From CAIKMD01 sp963740675 (GTDB lineage: Bacteria; Pseudomonadota; Alphaproteobacteria; ATCC43930; CGMCC-115725), in assembly GCA_963740675.1 (NCBI GenBank), contig CAVUFS010000006.1, positions 186,001-250,000 of the forward strand: a stretch of 64,000 nucleotides of DNA, in the 5' to 3' direction. A program made the position numbers and the translations under genes. The notes below the pieces were generated by a model, which worked only from the letters and a program-made list of their open reading frames with translations, was not told the DNA's origin and searched no databases. This document shows, in pieces, positions 1 to 8,125 of the stretch; within the stretch, counting starts at the first letter, position 1, and every line of letters starts with the position of its first letter.

Positions 1-827
1 CGCGGAATCCGCGCAGTGTCCCGCGGATCGATGCTCGTCTCGCGCAGGCCGCCGCGCGCATTGCCTGAGCCGCAGCAATCGCCGGTGGCTTTGCCGTGCT
101 CCTGATACCAATCGCTGGTCCACTCCCAGCAATTGCCGATCATGTCATAGAGGCCATAGCCATTGGCCGGGTAGGAACCGACGGCAACGGTACCAGCGCG
201 CCGCGGCGACAGGTTCTGATGCGGGAACTCGCCGTGCCAGGTATTGGCCATCCACTTGCCGCCAGGCCGGAACTCATCGCCCCAGGCGAATTCAGCCTCA
301 GGCAATCCGCCGCGCGCGGCATATTCCCACTCCGCCTCGGTGGGCAGCGCTTTGCCAGCCCAGCTCGCGTAGGCCTCGGCGTCTTCATAGGCGATGTGGA
401 CGACGGGATGATTGGCGATGCCGTGGATGCTGCTGGCGGGTCCGCGCGGATGCCGCCAATCGGCGCCGGGGACATAGGTCCACCACTGATAGACATTGTC
501 GAGCGCGACACGGTGTTTCGGTTGCTGGAACACGACCGAGGACGGCACCAGCGCTTCCGGCTTAGCGCCGGGATAATCGGCGGCATTGGGCGCTCGCTCC
601 GTCAACGTGACATAGCCGGTTTCGGCGACGAAGCGCGCGAAATCGGCATTGGTCACGGCGAAGCGATCGATCCAGAAGCCTTCGATAGTAACGCGATGGA
701 TCGGCGCTTCTTCGGGATAGTGCCGATCCGATCCCATCAGGAAGCTGGTCCCCGGGATCCAAACCGTCGTTGCGGCCGGCGAGGTCTCCAGAGGGCGATC
801 AGCGCGAACAAGTGTGTCATGGCCCAT
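1..827 (-). CDS. Formylglycine-generating enzyme (SUMF1/FGE-sulfatase family), 3' end outside window
   Basis: Reading the minus strand from 827 gives 275 residues before the window edge. They match the FGE-sulfatase fold: WIPGTSFLMGSDRHYPEEAP near the N-terminus, FWIDRFAVTNADFARFV, LPTEAEWEYAARGG, and GNCWEWTSDWY followed by a CCGSGNARGG segment. FGE enzymes oxidise the active-site cysteine of type I sulfatases to formylglycine. The catalytic cysteine pair normally lies further C-terminal and is cut off by the window. The gene starts 65 bp downstream of a sulfatase on the same strand, its likely substrate. The ATG at 827 is preferred over ATG 833 because AAGGA lies 8 bases before it. Family call is firm; completeness cannot be judged. 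Confidence 0.85.
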   Translation of the reverse strand, partial: MGHDTLVRADRPLETSPAATTVWIPGTSFLMGSDRHYPEEAPIHRVTIEGFWIDRFAVTNADFARFVAETGYVTLTERAPNAADYPGAKPEALVPSSVVFQQPKHRVALDNVYQWWTYVPGADWRHPRGPASSIHGIANHPVVHIAYEDAEAYASWAGKALPTEAEWEYAARGGLPEAEFAWGDEFRPGGKWMANTWHGEFPHQNLSPRRAGTVAVGSYPANGYGLYDMIGNCWEWTSDWYQEHGKATGDCCGSGNARGGLRETSIDPRDTARIP

Positions 828-891
828 CTCCATTGTCCTTCCGTTCGTGTCGCGCGCGGCGGCAGGGTGACCCGCCGCCCCGATCGATTGC

Positions 892-2436
892 TCAGCGGCC
901 GCTATTGCTCGCTTCACTCATCATCTTCAGTGCGTCATCGATGGTGAAGCTGTTGGGCTTTTGTACGGGCGGGAAATCCTTGAACGTCGCGGCCCACTTA
1001 TCGGCGATCGCCCAAGAGCCATAAAGGATATAGGCGTGATAAAGGAACCACTCGTAGTAGCTATTGGACGTGATGTCCGCGAATTCGTAAGGATCGGTGC
1101 GTAGGTTGAACAGCTTCGGCAGGCGCAGCCGTATGAAAGGTTCACCCCAGAGCTGCATCGTGCCGCGAAGCCGCTGCTCCATGAACACGATCTTCCAATT
1201 ATCGTACCGTATCCCGAGTACGTCGCCGTCGTCGCTGAGATAGACGAAGAGTTTACGCGGACTCTCTTTCTCTTGGCCGGTCAGATAAGGCAGCAAATTG
1301 TACCCATCGATATGATTCTTGTAGGTCCGGCCGACCGCCCGATAGCCCTTCTTCACTTTTTCGACGATGTCGGGCTCGCCGGCCATGGCGAGGAACGTCG
1401 GCAACCAATCGTGATGCTGGACGATCCCGTTTGAGATCTGGCCGGCTTTGATCTTACCGGGCCAACGCACCAGCATCGGCACGCGGAACGCCCCTTCCCA
1501 ATTGGTGTCCTTCTCGCTGCGGAAGGGCGTCGTACCGCCATCCGGCCATGAGTTGCGATGCGGACCGTTGTCGGTCGAATACATGACGAAGGTATCTTCG
1601 GCGATGCCCAGCTCGTCGAGATAGTCGAGCATTTCGCCGACATTCTTGTCGTGATCGATCATTGTGTCGTGATAGGGCGATTGCCAGCGTCCGGCCTGAC
1701 CCAGACTTTCTTTCTTGGTGTGCGTGAACAGGTGCATATGGGTGGTGTTGAGCCAGACGAAGAAAGGTTTGCTGTCATCCTTCTGGCGCTTGATGAAATC
1801 TTTGGCTGCGGCGACGAATTCGTCGTCGCATGTCTCCATCCGCTTGGTATCGAGCGGTCCCGTATCCTCGATCTTCTGTTTACCGACCTTGCCCCAGCGC
1901 GGTTGCTCGGTGGGATCGTCCTTATCCTGCGCCCAGGAATGGATCACGCCGCGCGGCATGACGCTTTTGCGCAGATCTGGAAAATCTTTCTCCGGATAAT
2001 AATCGTACATCTCAGGCTCTTCTTCGGCGTTGAGGTGATAGAGATTGCCGAAGAATTCATCGAAGCCGTGATTGGTCGGCAGCATGTGATTGAGATCGCC
2101 GAGATGGTTCTTGCCGAACTGTCCTGTCGCGTAGCCCTGGTTCTTGAGCGCGCCGGCGATCGTCAGCAGCTTTTCCGACATGCCGATTGGGGCGCCGGGG
2201 ATCCCGACCTTGGAGAGACCGGTGCGATAGACACTCTGACCGGTGATGAAGGCCGCGCGGCCTGCGGTGCAGGATTGCTCGCCATAGGAATCGGTGAACA
2301 TCATCCCTTCCCTGGCGAGGCGATCGATGTTGGGCGTCTGATAGCCCATCAGCCCGTGCGAGTAGCAGCTAAGATTCGAGATACCGATATCGTCGCCCCA
2401 GATCACGAGGATGTTGGGCTTCTCCCTATCTGCCAT
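892..2436 (-). CDS. Type I sulfatase (arylsulfatase family)
   Basis: 514 residues. The N-terminus has the metal-binding Asp pair (NILVIWGDD, residues 15-16) and the sulfatase signature with Cys56 in S-C-T-A-G-R. This is the C-x-A-x-R variant of C-x-P-x-R that FGE can modify. A second metal-site motif is STDNGPHRNSW. No obvious signal peptide is present. The family hydrolyses sulfate esters with Ca2+ and formylglycine; the substrate cannot be told from sequence. An FGE-type gene follows directly on the same strand, so the pair probably forms an operon. A copy of the regional AGTARGTTACGG motif lies about 57-74 bp upstream of the start. Confidence 0.9.
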   Translation of the reverse strand: MADREKPNILVIWGDDIGISNLSCYSHGLMGYQTPNIDRLAREGMMFTDSYGEQSCTAGRAAFITGQSVYRTGLSKVGIPGAPIGMSEKLLTIAGALKNQGYATGQFGKNHLGDLNHMLPTNHGFDEFFGNLYHLNAEEEPEMYDYYPEKDFPDLRKSVMPRGVIHSWAQDKDDPTEQPRWGKVGKQKIEDTGPLDTKRMETCDDEFVAAAKDFIKRQKDDSKPFFVWLNTTHMHLFTHTKKESLGQAGRWQSPYHDTMIDHDKNVGEMLDYLDELGIAEDTFVMYSTDNGPHRNSWPDGGTTPFRSEKDTNWEGAFRVPMLVRWPGKIKAGQISNGIVQHHDWLPTFLAMAGEPDIVEKVKKGYRAVGRTYKNHIDGYNLLPYLTGQEKESPRKLFVYLSDDGDVLGIRYDNWKIVFMEQRLRGTMQLWGEPFIRLRLPKLFNLRTDPYEFADITSNSYYEWFLYHAYILYGSWAIADKWAATFKDFPPVQKPNSFTIDDALKMMSEASNSGR

Positions 2437-2492
2437 AAGGGCGCCTCCGAATTACGGATGTATCAGGGTGCGCGAGACCGGCACAGCGCTGA

Positions 2493-2512
2493 AGTAAGTT
2501 ACGGTAACTTGC
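2493..2512 (+). promoter_or_regulatory. Regulon motif copy A, upstream of the sulfatase operon
   Basis: AGTAAGTTACGGTAACTTGC. Its centre is a perfect 15-base palindrome, AAGTTAC-G-GTAACTT (2496-2510). It sits about 57 bp before the ATG of the minus-strand sulfatase. It belongs to a family of six related sites in this window. Probable protein-binding operator; the binding protein is unknown. Confidence 0.6.
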
Positions 2513-2532
2513 CGCGGTGTCGCGTCATGCTT

Positions 2533-3402
2533 TCAAACCTGCGCTTTGGCGCGCGCCGCGTGGCTTCGCGTACGCCACATGACATAGGGCAGGGAAACGA
2601 TCGCCGCGAAGATGAGATGATAGAGAACCACGGCCAGGACGCTGCGCTCGTCCGGAAAATTCACGCTGGCGATCGCAATGGCGACGCCGGGGTGGCGTGC
2701 GCCGGTCGCGAGCGCCAGCACAGTACGATTATTCGGATCGGGACCCCCCAAGAGATGCCCAGCCGCTAGTCCGACGAGCGTAAAGACGGCGAGCAATATC
2801 ACCAAGCCGTTGCCGACCAACCCCTCCACCATCGGCCAGGCGATGACGAAGACCGGCAGAACCGCGACCAGCAGAAGAACGGTCGCCGCCGTGGCGATGG
2901 GACGCGCCGCGGCCTGTGCGACGTTCGGTGCGAGCCAGCGAAGAACGATGCCGACGACAAGCGGCGCGATCACCGACGTGACAACGATCAGCGCCACCTT
3001 GTCTATCGGCATCTGCAAGCTACGGCCTAAGAAATTGCCGAGGATGGCCATGGTCACCGGCACCAAGACGATCGCGACCAGCGCCGCGGCGACCAGGAGC
3101 CCCACGGCATAGGAGCTGGTGCCGCCGGCCTTTTTCTGCTTGCCCGGCAAGACCGGCGGCACCGGCGAGAGCGCCAGCGCGATGAGCGCTATTTTGAGCG
3201 GCGCGGGCGGAGAAAAGAGCAGGCCGAGAGCGATCGCCAGCGCCAGCATGACAATGTACATGGCCAGCATCGAGCGCAAGAGAAGTGCCGGCTGGCGCAG
3301 CAACGACGACGCGTCCGACAGTGTCGTCTCCAGCCCCAGAGCCAAGACGATCAGAAACATGCTGAGATTGGCGCCCAGCAGGATTAGCTGCGTCAGGGAC
3401 AT
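2533..3402 (-). CDS. Bile acid:sodium symporter (BASS)-like membrane transporter
   Basis: 289 residues with about eight to nine hydrophobic segments and conserved BASS/ACR3-fold features: a ALSPVPPVLPGKQKKAGG loop in the middle and TGARHPGVAIAIASVNFP near the C-terminus. Members import organic anions with sodium; the substrate is not evident. The start at 3402 (MSLTQLILLGANLSMF) is preferred over 3438 because the upstream regulatory motif (3462-3480) then sits 60 bp away, as at the other operons. It lies downstream of a membrane-protein gene on the same strand but has its own motif, so it may be a separate transcript. Confidence 0.75.
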   Translation of the reverse strand: MSLTQLILLGANLSMFLIVLALGLETTLSDASSLLRQPALLLRSMLAMYIVMLALAIALGLLFSPPAPLKIALIALALSPVPPVLPGKQKKAGGTSSYAVGLLVAAALVAIVLVPVTMAILGNFLGRSLQMPIDKVALIVVTSVIAPLVVGIVLRWLAPNVAQAAARPIATAATVLLLVAVLPVFVIAWPMVEGLVGNGLVILLAVFTLVGLAAGHLLGGPDPNNRTVLALATGARHPGVAIAIASVNFPDERSVLAVVLYHLIFAAIVSLPYVMWRTRSHAARAKAQV

Positions 3403-3461
3403 GCCGCACCATAAGCCACGAATGAGAAGGCTGAGCATGAGCGAGCAGCCCGGGCGGCGGC

Positions 3462-3480
3462 AGTAACATACGGTAGCATC
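3462..3480 (+). promoter_or_regulatory. Regulon motif copy B, upstream of the BASS-like transporter
   Basis: AGTAACATACGGTAGCATC, a diverged member of the AGTARGTTACGGTARCTTRC family. It lies in the gap between the membrane protein ending at 3500 and the transporter starting at 3402, about 60 bp before the latter. Confidence 0.45.
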
Positions 3481-3499
3481 GCCGCCGTCCGCGGCCGCT

Positions 3500-4678
3500 C
3501 TAGGCCAACAGCTTCAGCAGGTCTTTGAGCACGTCGGTCAAAGGCATGACCGTCAGCACCAGCGGCAAAGCCGGCACCACTGCCGACGCAACAAGCACGA
3601 TCAAGTCGTTGAGCGCCACCGGCACGATCTTCATACGGTCGACGACGGCATAGCTGTTCCCGAGGTCGGCCAGCGACTGGATATCGGCCGTGCCGAGCAG
3701 CGGTTCGTCGGCCGGCGCCCCGCCATCGATCCATTTCTCCTCGAACTGCCGCGTGTAACGGCTGGCCAAGACGCCATAACGTCGCAAGCCCAGTTCTCTC
3801 GCCCCATAGAGCTTGGGTACGAATAGCAGCACCGGGCCGGCGAAGATCAGCACCTCAAACGCCAGCAACACACCGTATGCCGGCAGCAAATCATAGAGCG
3901 ACGCACTGCCGAACAGCACGCGGACGGCGATAGCGGCGGAAGTCATTGCGCTGAACGCAAAGATCAAGGTGCTGAAGAACAACGCACTATGGCCGACGAA
4001 GCCCAGGCCGGCGGCGTCGTCGGGATGCGACGGCACCAGGACGAGATCGAGCCGGCTGATTTTGTGGAGGAAGAACGCCCACACCATGAGGCGATAGAGC
4101 CAGCGCAAAATCAGGAAATGTAGGACTGGCAGGCAGACGAACCCGTACCAATAGCCCGCGAGCGACAGATGAGCTTGCGGCAAGGGCGCATACCAAGTGG
4201 CGGTGGTCGGGCCGAGGCCTTGCCTGACCGAGGCCCAACAGATGATGGCGACGATGGCAAGCAGGATCACCGTCGCGATTGGCGAATCGCGCAATCGTAT
4301 TGCCGCCCGGATAATATCCTCGAACCGCGGCAGATCTTTCGGGCGAACAAGCTTCGCGTTGATGAACTGGCCGACGGTGATGCGGCCTCGCCGCCCGATC
4401 GGCCCTTCGGCCAGGATCAGCATCGGCACGACCAGCAGGAACCGCACATGCACCGAAATATCGTGGGCAAAGGGCAAAGCGACGTGCCCGGTCGCAAAGC
4501 CTTCGCTGACCGTAAGGAAGGCCAGCGGCAGCCAGGTGACGGCTGCAAGCACCAACGCATTGCGCAACAGTGCCGCGTCGCTGAGCGGCTGAGCGAGCTT
4601 CAGCCGGCGCAGCGTCGCCCGCGCCGGCCCGCCATCGACGATTGAGAATGTCCCGCCGTCTTCATTCGCCGCAGCCAT
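3500..4678 (-). CDS. Multipass membrane protein of unknown function
   Basis: 392 residues. After a soluble N-terminus of about 45 residues there are roughly six to eight hydrophobic stretches (for example LVLAAVTWLPLAFLTV, ATVILLAIVAIICWASV and LVASAVVPALPLVLTVMPLT) separated by charged loops. I recognise no catalytic motif. The start ATG overlaps the stop of the upstream glycine-zipper lipoprotein as TGATG, indicating translational coupling, so the two products are probably made together in the envelope. Function unknown; it resembles uncharacterised membrane proteins of soil proteobacteria. Confidence 0.75.
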   Translation of the reverse strand: MAAANEDGGTFSIVDGGPARATLRRLKLAQPLSDAALLRNALVLAAVTWLPLAFLTVSEGFATGHVALPFAHDISVHVRFLLVVPMLILAEGPIGRRGRITVGQFINAKLVRPKDLPRFEDIIRAAIRLRDSPIATVILLAIVAIICWASVRQGLGPTTATWYAPLPQAHLSLAGYWYGFVCLPVLHFLILRWLYRLMVWAFFLHKISRLDLVLVPSHPDDAAGLGFVGHSALFFSTLIFAFSAMTSAAIAVRVLFGSASLYDLLPAYGVLLAFEVLIFAGPVLLFVPKLYGARELGLRRYGVLASRYTRQFEEKWIDGGAPADEPLLGTADIQSLADLGNSYAVVDRMKIVPVALNDLIVLVASAVVPALPLVLTVMPLTDVLKDLLKLLA

Positions 4679-4947
4679 CACATGCCGCTGCGGCCGGCCT
4701 GCACGCCGCTCTCATAGGTTTCTTGCTGGTTCTTCTTGTATTTATCGTAGATGTAGCCGCCGATCAGTCCGGCGCCGGCACCTGCCACCGCGCCAAGCGC
4801 GGCATTGCCGCCGATCGCGCCCAGGATGGCGCCGCCCGCGGCACCGCCTGCCCCACCGGTCAACACACGCTGCTCCGTGTCGCTCATTCCGGTGCAAGCC
4901 GATAAGGCCAGACACGCGACGAGAAGAAAAAGAATGACTCGCGACAT
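4678..4947 (-). CDS. Small glycine-zipper lipoprotein
   Basis: 89 residues starting MSRVILFLLVACLALSAC. A lipobox (LSAC) places the acylated Cys near residue 17. The middle is a glycine zipper (GGAGGAAGGAILGAIGG and GAVAGAGAGLIGGYIYD), the sort of sequence that inserts in or packs against membranes in OsmB/SlyB-like proteins. The ATG at 4947 has GGAGA about 8 bases upstream, better than the longer start at 4980. It is the second gene of a minus-strand operon and is coupled to the membrane protein behind it. Confidence 0.8.
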   Translation of the reverse strand: MSRVILFLLVACLALSACTGMSDTEQRVLTGGAGGAAGGAILGAIGGNAALGAVAGAGAGLIGGYIYDKYKKNQQETYESGVQAGRSGM

Positions 4948-4976
4948 GACAAATCTCCGATCGCGTCCGCGGGTGC

Positions 4977-5390
4977 TCATTTCTTGCAGGGATAGCGTTC
5001 GCCGAGATAGCGGAACACCAAATCAATCGCAGGTGCCGTCGTCTCGTTGGGGCGCGTCTTGATCCAGGAGAGGAAATCGGCGATCGCTTGGCTGCGCCCT
5101 GGCGGAGGATTCGGCAAGCAGACATAACGGGCGTTCGGGTCGGCAGCGACGCTGGCGGAATAATAGGCGTAGGCACCGACGGCATAGCCCTGACAGAACG
5201 CGATCGCCTGCGGGTAGTCGGGAGCTGATGGATCCGTGCCGCAGAGCGCGACTAGATCGGCCGCGGTTCTGACCTGGAAATTATTCGGACTAGCAGCGCG
5301 CGCCGTTGTGACAAACGCGAACGCCGTGAGGAGCGCCGCCGACAAGCAGAGGCTTCGGACAAAAATGAGCGGCTTTCTCGAAAAAAGCAT
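4977..5390 (-). CDS. Secreted Rap1a/Tai immunity-like protein
   Basis: 137 residues with a signal peptide ending near TTARA-A. The mature part has the Rap1a/Tai layout: a DLVALC motif, an AFCQGYAVGAYAYY helix, a second cysteine in RYVCLPNPP, then a helix and a final YPCKK cysteine. Characterised members are periplasmic proteins that neutralise type VI amidase or Rap effectors. No effector or T6SS gene is in this window, so an immunity role is only a family-based guess. First gene of the operon 5390-3500, with regulon motif C 66 bp upstream. Confidence 0.7.
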   Translation of the reverse strand: MLFSRKPLIFVRSLCLSAALLTAFAFVTTARAASPNNFQVRTAADLVALCGTDPSAPDYPQAIAFCQGYAVGAYAYYSASVAADPNARYVCLPNPPPGRSQAIADFLSWIKTRPNETTAPAIDLVFRYLGERYPCKK

Positions 5391-5455
5391 GCTGGCCTCC
5401 GCACGGGGTTCGCCAGGCTTTATGAGACCAGCCTTTCCCTCAACTCACCACAGCG

Positions 5456-5484
5456 CTGCGGTAGCTTACCGTAGCCTACTGCAG
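5456..5484 (-). promoter_or_regulatory. Regulon motif copy C, upstream of the Rap1a-like operon
   Basis: On the minus strand the core reads AGTAGGCTACGGTAAGCTAC, flanked by CTGC...GCAG, which makes the whole 29 bp an imperfect palindrome. It begins 66 bp upstream of the ATG at 5390. No terminator or other gene was seen in 5391-5563. Confidence 0.6.
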
Positions 5485-5563
5485 ATGCTGTCGGCCTCAC
5501 GCACTCGGGTCGCGCGCAAATGCACCGGCCGCGCGCCGATCGGCACGGTACTGCCAGAGGCGC

Positions 5564-6457
5564 TTAACCGCGATTAGCGGCAGGCCGGTGCGCGAGCAGT
5601 CGCGACACGATCTCATGCCCGATATCGCGCTCGACATCGGCATGCGAGGTCCGTTTCAGCTTGCGGTCGATCGACGCTGACCAGACATGCCGATTGTCGC
5701 GATGATCGACGAGATGCGCGATTACCCTCACCCGATCGGTGTCGAGCCGAATACTGCCACCGAGCACCGATTGGGCGGTGACGGTTTTAGGAAGCTCGAG
5801 CTCGGTATGGTCATCGCCCGCCGGCAGGCAGGGCAGCGTGAAAATGTTCAGCTCGCGATGCTTGCCGAATTCGACGATCAATTCCTCGTTGAGGCCGGCG
5901 GCGAAGCGCTCGCCTGCGTTGCTGCCCGAAATTGACATAAAGGGCATCACGAACATCGAGCGCTCGATATGGATAGCCGCGTCGCCCATTGGCTCATCCC
6001 CACTCGCCATCGTTCTTGCCTCGGGGTTGAGCTCGAAAAGCGGCACATAACCGCCTTTCGGAACGCTGATCCTGACGGGCGCGCATCGCCCATCTGTCAG
6101 GTAGTAGCGCTCGAGACTGCGACGCAGCCGGCCGGCCTCGATGCGGACCACCGGATCTATCTGCGGGTCGAAATTCGTCTCGCGATCGAAGACCGAGATA
6201 CCGACGCTATAGCCTTTGATCCTAGCGCCGCCATTGGCCAAGGTTTCTTCCACGATATAGCGCAAGAACCGGCGGTTTCGCTCGGACGCGTCAAACATCG
6301 GGCTCGACAAAATGAAATCGAGCTGGGCCGTCACCAAGCGGACAAATCCAGGGTCGTGGGTATGTATAGGGTCGTGGGTGTGATCCGGTAGCGGGTCGCT
6401 CTGAACCTCTGAAGAAGGAAGGAGAAGGAATTGTCGGCCGTCATTCGCGGACTTCAT
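5564..6457 (-). CDS. TolB-like domain regulator (rhizobial adenylate-cyclase-associated type)
   Basis: 297 residues. Residues about 45-140 form a conserved N-terminal module of large rhizobial families (RNRRFLRYIVEETLANG, IKGYSVGISVFDR, DPQIDPVVRIEAGRLRR, VPKGGYVP). The second half resembles the TolB-like domain found in adenylate/guanylate-cyclase-associated proteins (FMSISGSNAGERFAAGLNEE and LGGSIRLDTDRVRVIAHLVD). No cyclase domain is present, so annotations of this family as adenylate cyclase would be misleading. The start at 6457 (MKSANDGRQF) follows a GGGGGA stretch. It is divergent from the AraC gene across an inverted repeat. Probably regulatory; not demonstrated. Confidence 0.65.
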   Translation of the reverse strand: MKSANDGRQFLLLPSSEVQSDPLPDHTHDPIHTHDPGFVRLVTAQLDFILSSPMFDASERNRRFLRYIVEETLANGGARIKGYSVGISVFDRETNFDPQIDPVVRIEAGRLRRSLERYYLTDGRCAPVRISVPKGGYVPLFELNPEARTMASGDEPMGDAAIHIERSMFVMPFMSISGSNAGERFAAGLNEELIVEFGKHRELNIFTLPCLPAGDDHTELELPKTVTAQSVLGGSIRLDTDRVRVIAHLVDHRDNRHVWSASIDRKLKRTSHADVERDIGHEIVSRLLAHRPAANRG

Positions 6458-6561
6458 TGGGGGTCCCCCGGAAAGCCTCTTATCCAGGTTCCGACGATGG
6501 AAGTGAAACGAACATCGTTCTTGTTCAATCGAGGCGATCTTTTGAACGGAAGCGCTACACA

Positions 6562-6616
6562 AATACCCTTAAAACTAGTAATGCGCCTCAGCGTTAGGGA
6601 TGAGTTTTAGGGTATT
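6562..6616. repeat. Long inverted repeat between two divergent regulators
   Basis: Left arm AATACCCTTAAAACT (6562-6576) and right arm AGTTTTAGGGTATT (6603-6616) are reverse complements apart from one extra T, separated by 26 bases. It lies in the roughly 317-base gap between the TolB-like gene (minus, starts 6457) and the AraC gene (plus, starts 6775). It could be a dimeric operator for one of the two regulators or the remains of a small transposable element. Nothing else was recognised in the gap. Confidence 0.6.
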
Positions 6617-6774
6617 GCGAAGAATCTCGAACTGGCAAACCATTGGCTCAAAATGCGCTCCAATAGTGGTTCGGGAGCGCGGACTGGTTGGCTAATCAAC
6701 CGGTGCACTGCGCAAGAAAAAAGAGTGGCGAAAGATCCAGCGCACGAACGACTGACTGGGGCGGAGTTCGTTGC

Positions 6775-7698
6775 ATGTTTATGAGTGGATCGATAAGCAT
6801 TATTCCAAATCTTCTCCCGCATGTGCCCATTCAACAAGCCGGCGATCAAAATTCAGAATTGCCGCTCTACATCATGCCGCCGCCGCGCGATCTCAAAGTC
6901 CGGCGGTGGCACGGTGTGACGGTTCACACCTTCTGGCGACCTGCCGGCGAAAGCATCGTCCGCGTGCCCTATATGCGATTGCTGCTCTCGCGCACGCATA
7001 CCCCAAAGCAAGTGGAAATGCGCCTCGATGGCGGAAAGCCGAAGCAGTTCCTGCTGCGCAGCACGGCGCTCAGCGTGATCCCGTGCGACGCGACGACCGA
7101 AGCGATAACCGAAGAAAATAGCCTCATCCATATTTTTCACGAGCCGGAGATCTATCGCCAAGCGGCATCGGAAATCGGCAGCAGCCGATCGATCGATTTC
7201 GATTTCATGCCCGACCTGTCGGATTCGAAAGTCACCGATCTCGCGCATATGCTGGCAAACGAGGTCGATGGCCCCGGCTTCGGCGAACGCATGCTGGTCG
7301 AAGGGCTGAGCTACGCCATTGCCGTCCGCATATCACGCCTTGCGGCGGGCATCAGGCCACCGCGTCCTGGCGCCCTCGCGCCCGAGCGTCTTACGCGGGC
7401 CATCGATTTCATCAACGTCCATTTGGGCGACAGCGATCTCTCTCTGCACGATCTTGCAGCGGTGGCATGCCTTAGCACCTATCAATTCGGTCGCGCCTTC
7501 AAATACGCCACCGGTGAGACGCCGCATCAATTCGTGTTGAAACGACGCATTGACCTTGCGAAATTGCTGTTGCGCGAGCGTCGGCTGTCGCTATCCGAAA
7601 TCGCATGCAGCGCAGGGTTTGCCGATCAGGCGCATTTCAGCAACCGCTTCCGACAGATTGTCGGCGTCACGCCGCGGCAATATCAACTCGCCGCATAG
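6775..7698 (+). CDS. AraC-family transcriptional regulator
   Basis: 307 residues. The C-terminal hundred residues form the double HTH of AraC/XylS proteins: LTRAIDFINVHLGDSDLSLH, LAAVACLSTYQFGRAFK, then LSLSEIACSAGFADQAHFSN and FRQIVGVTPRQYQ. The N-terminal 190 residues resemble the sensor region of AraC proteins without a recognisable ligand motif. ATG 6775 is chosen because GGAG lies about 10 bases before it; a TTG at 6688 would add 29 unlikely residues. The gene is divergent from the TolB-like gene. It is one candidate for binding the six-copy motif family nearby, but nothing in the sequence proves that. Confidence 0.85.
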   Translation: MFMSGSISIIPNLLPHVPIQQAGDQNSELPLYIMPPPRDLKVRRWHGVTVHTFWRPAGESIVRVPYMRLLLSRTHTPKQVEMRLDGGKPKQFLLRSTALSVIPCDATTEAITEENSLIHIFHEPEIYRQAASEIGSSRSIDFDFMPDLSDSKVTDLAHMLANEVDGPGFGERMLVEGLSYAIAVRISRLAAGIRPPRPGALAPERLTRAIDFINVHLGDSDLSLHDLAAVACLSTYQFGRAFKYATGETPHQFVLKRRIDLAKLLLRERRLSLSEIACSAGFADQAHFSNRFRQIVGVTPRQYQLAA

Positions 7699-7701
7699 CA
7701 C

Positions 7702-7821
7702 TGCCCGGATAGCGGCCGTCAGCCGGGCGATCCGTTTCGCGGCTACTACTTCAGGGTCCTGACGGCGCAAGGCGAGCATGCGCCCGGCGGAGCCATGAGC
7801 TATTTCGACGATGACGGTTAG
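7702..7821 (+). pseudogene. DUF2950 gene fragment (C-terminal remnant)
   Basis: Directly after the AraC stop, in the same frame, the DNA encodes GDPFRGYYFRVLTAQG, then EHAPGGAMSYFDDDG and a TAG. This matches the conserved GYYYRILTAQG...APGGA block of the DUF2950 family of secreted proteins. No start codon or N-terminal region remains, so this is a 40-codon relic. Its junction with the AraC gene suggests a deletion removed the front part. Confidence 0.6.
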
Positions 7822-7849
7822 CTGGAAGCCAGCGCAATAACGCAGTGCT

Positions 7850-8110
7850 TCAAGAACTCGTAGTGCGATAAAGCTCGAGCAGGATCTCCGCCTCGAGATT
7901 TTCGACGAGCTGGCGATATTCGATGATCCGCTCCTTGGCCTTGGCCGTCGGTCTCGCTTGATCTTCCCAATGCGTGAGCGCCGTCACGGCGTCGACGTAG
8001 TCGCGGCACAGCGCCCGAAACTCTTCGCTGTTATCGAATTTGTCGTTGATCGCCTTCTCGAGATACGGGAAGCGTTTCAACAAGTGGCTGCGATCGTCTC
8101 TGGGGATCAT
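7850..8110 (-). CDS. Small conserved alpha-helical protein, unknown function
   Basis: 86 residues, charged and predicted all-helical (HLLKRFPYLEKAINDKF, AKERIIEYRQLVENLEAEIL), with no signal peptide, membrane segment or cysteine. It begins 15 bases after the stop of the upstream secreted-protein gene and is probably the last gene of the operon that starts at 8986. The ribosome-binding site is weak, consistent with coupling. No function recognised. Confidence 0.55.
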   Translation of the reverse strand: MIPRDDRSHLLKRFPYLEKAINDKFDNSEEFRALCRDYVDAVTALTHWEDQARPTAKAKERIIEYRQLVENLEAEILLELYRTTSS

Positions 8111-8125
8111 CGGACGCCGCGCGAG

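Noticed and set aside
1558..2769. 403-codon plus-strand frame opposite the sulfatase
   Set aside because: Antisense to a firmly identified sulfatase.
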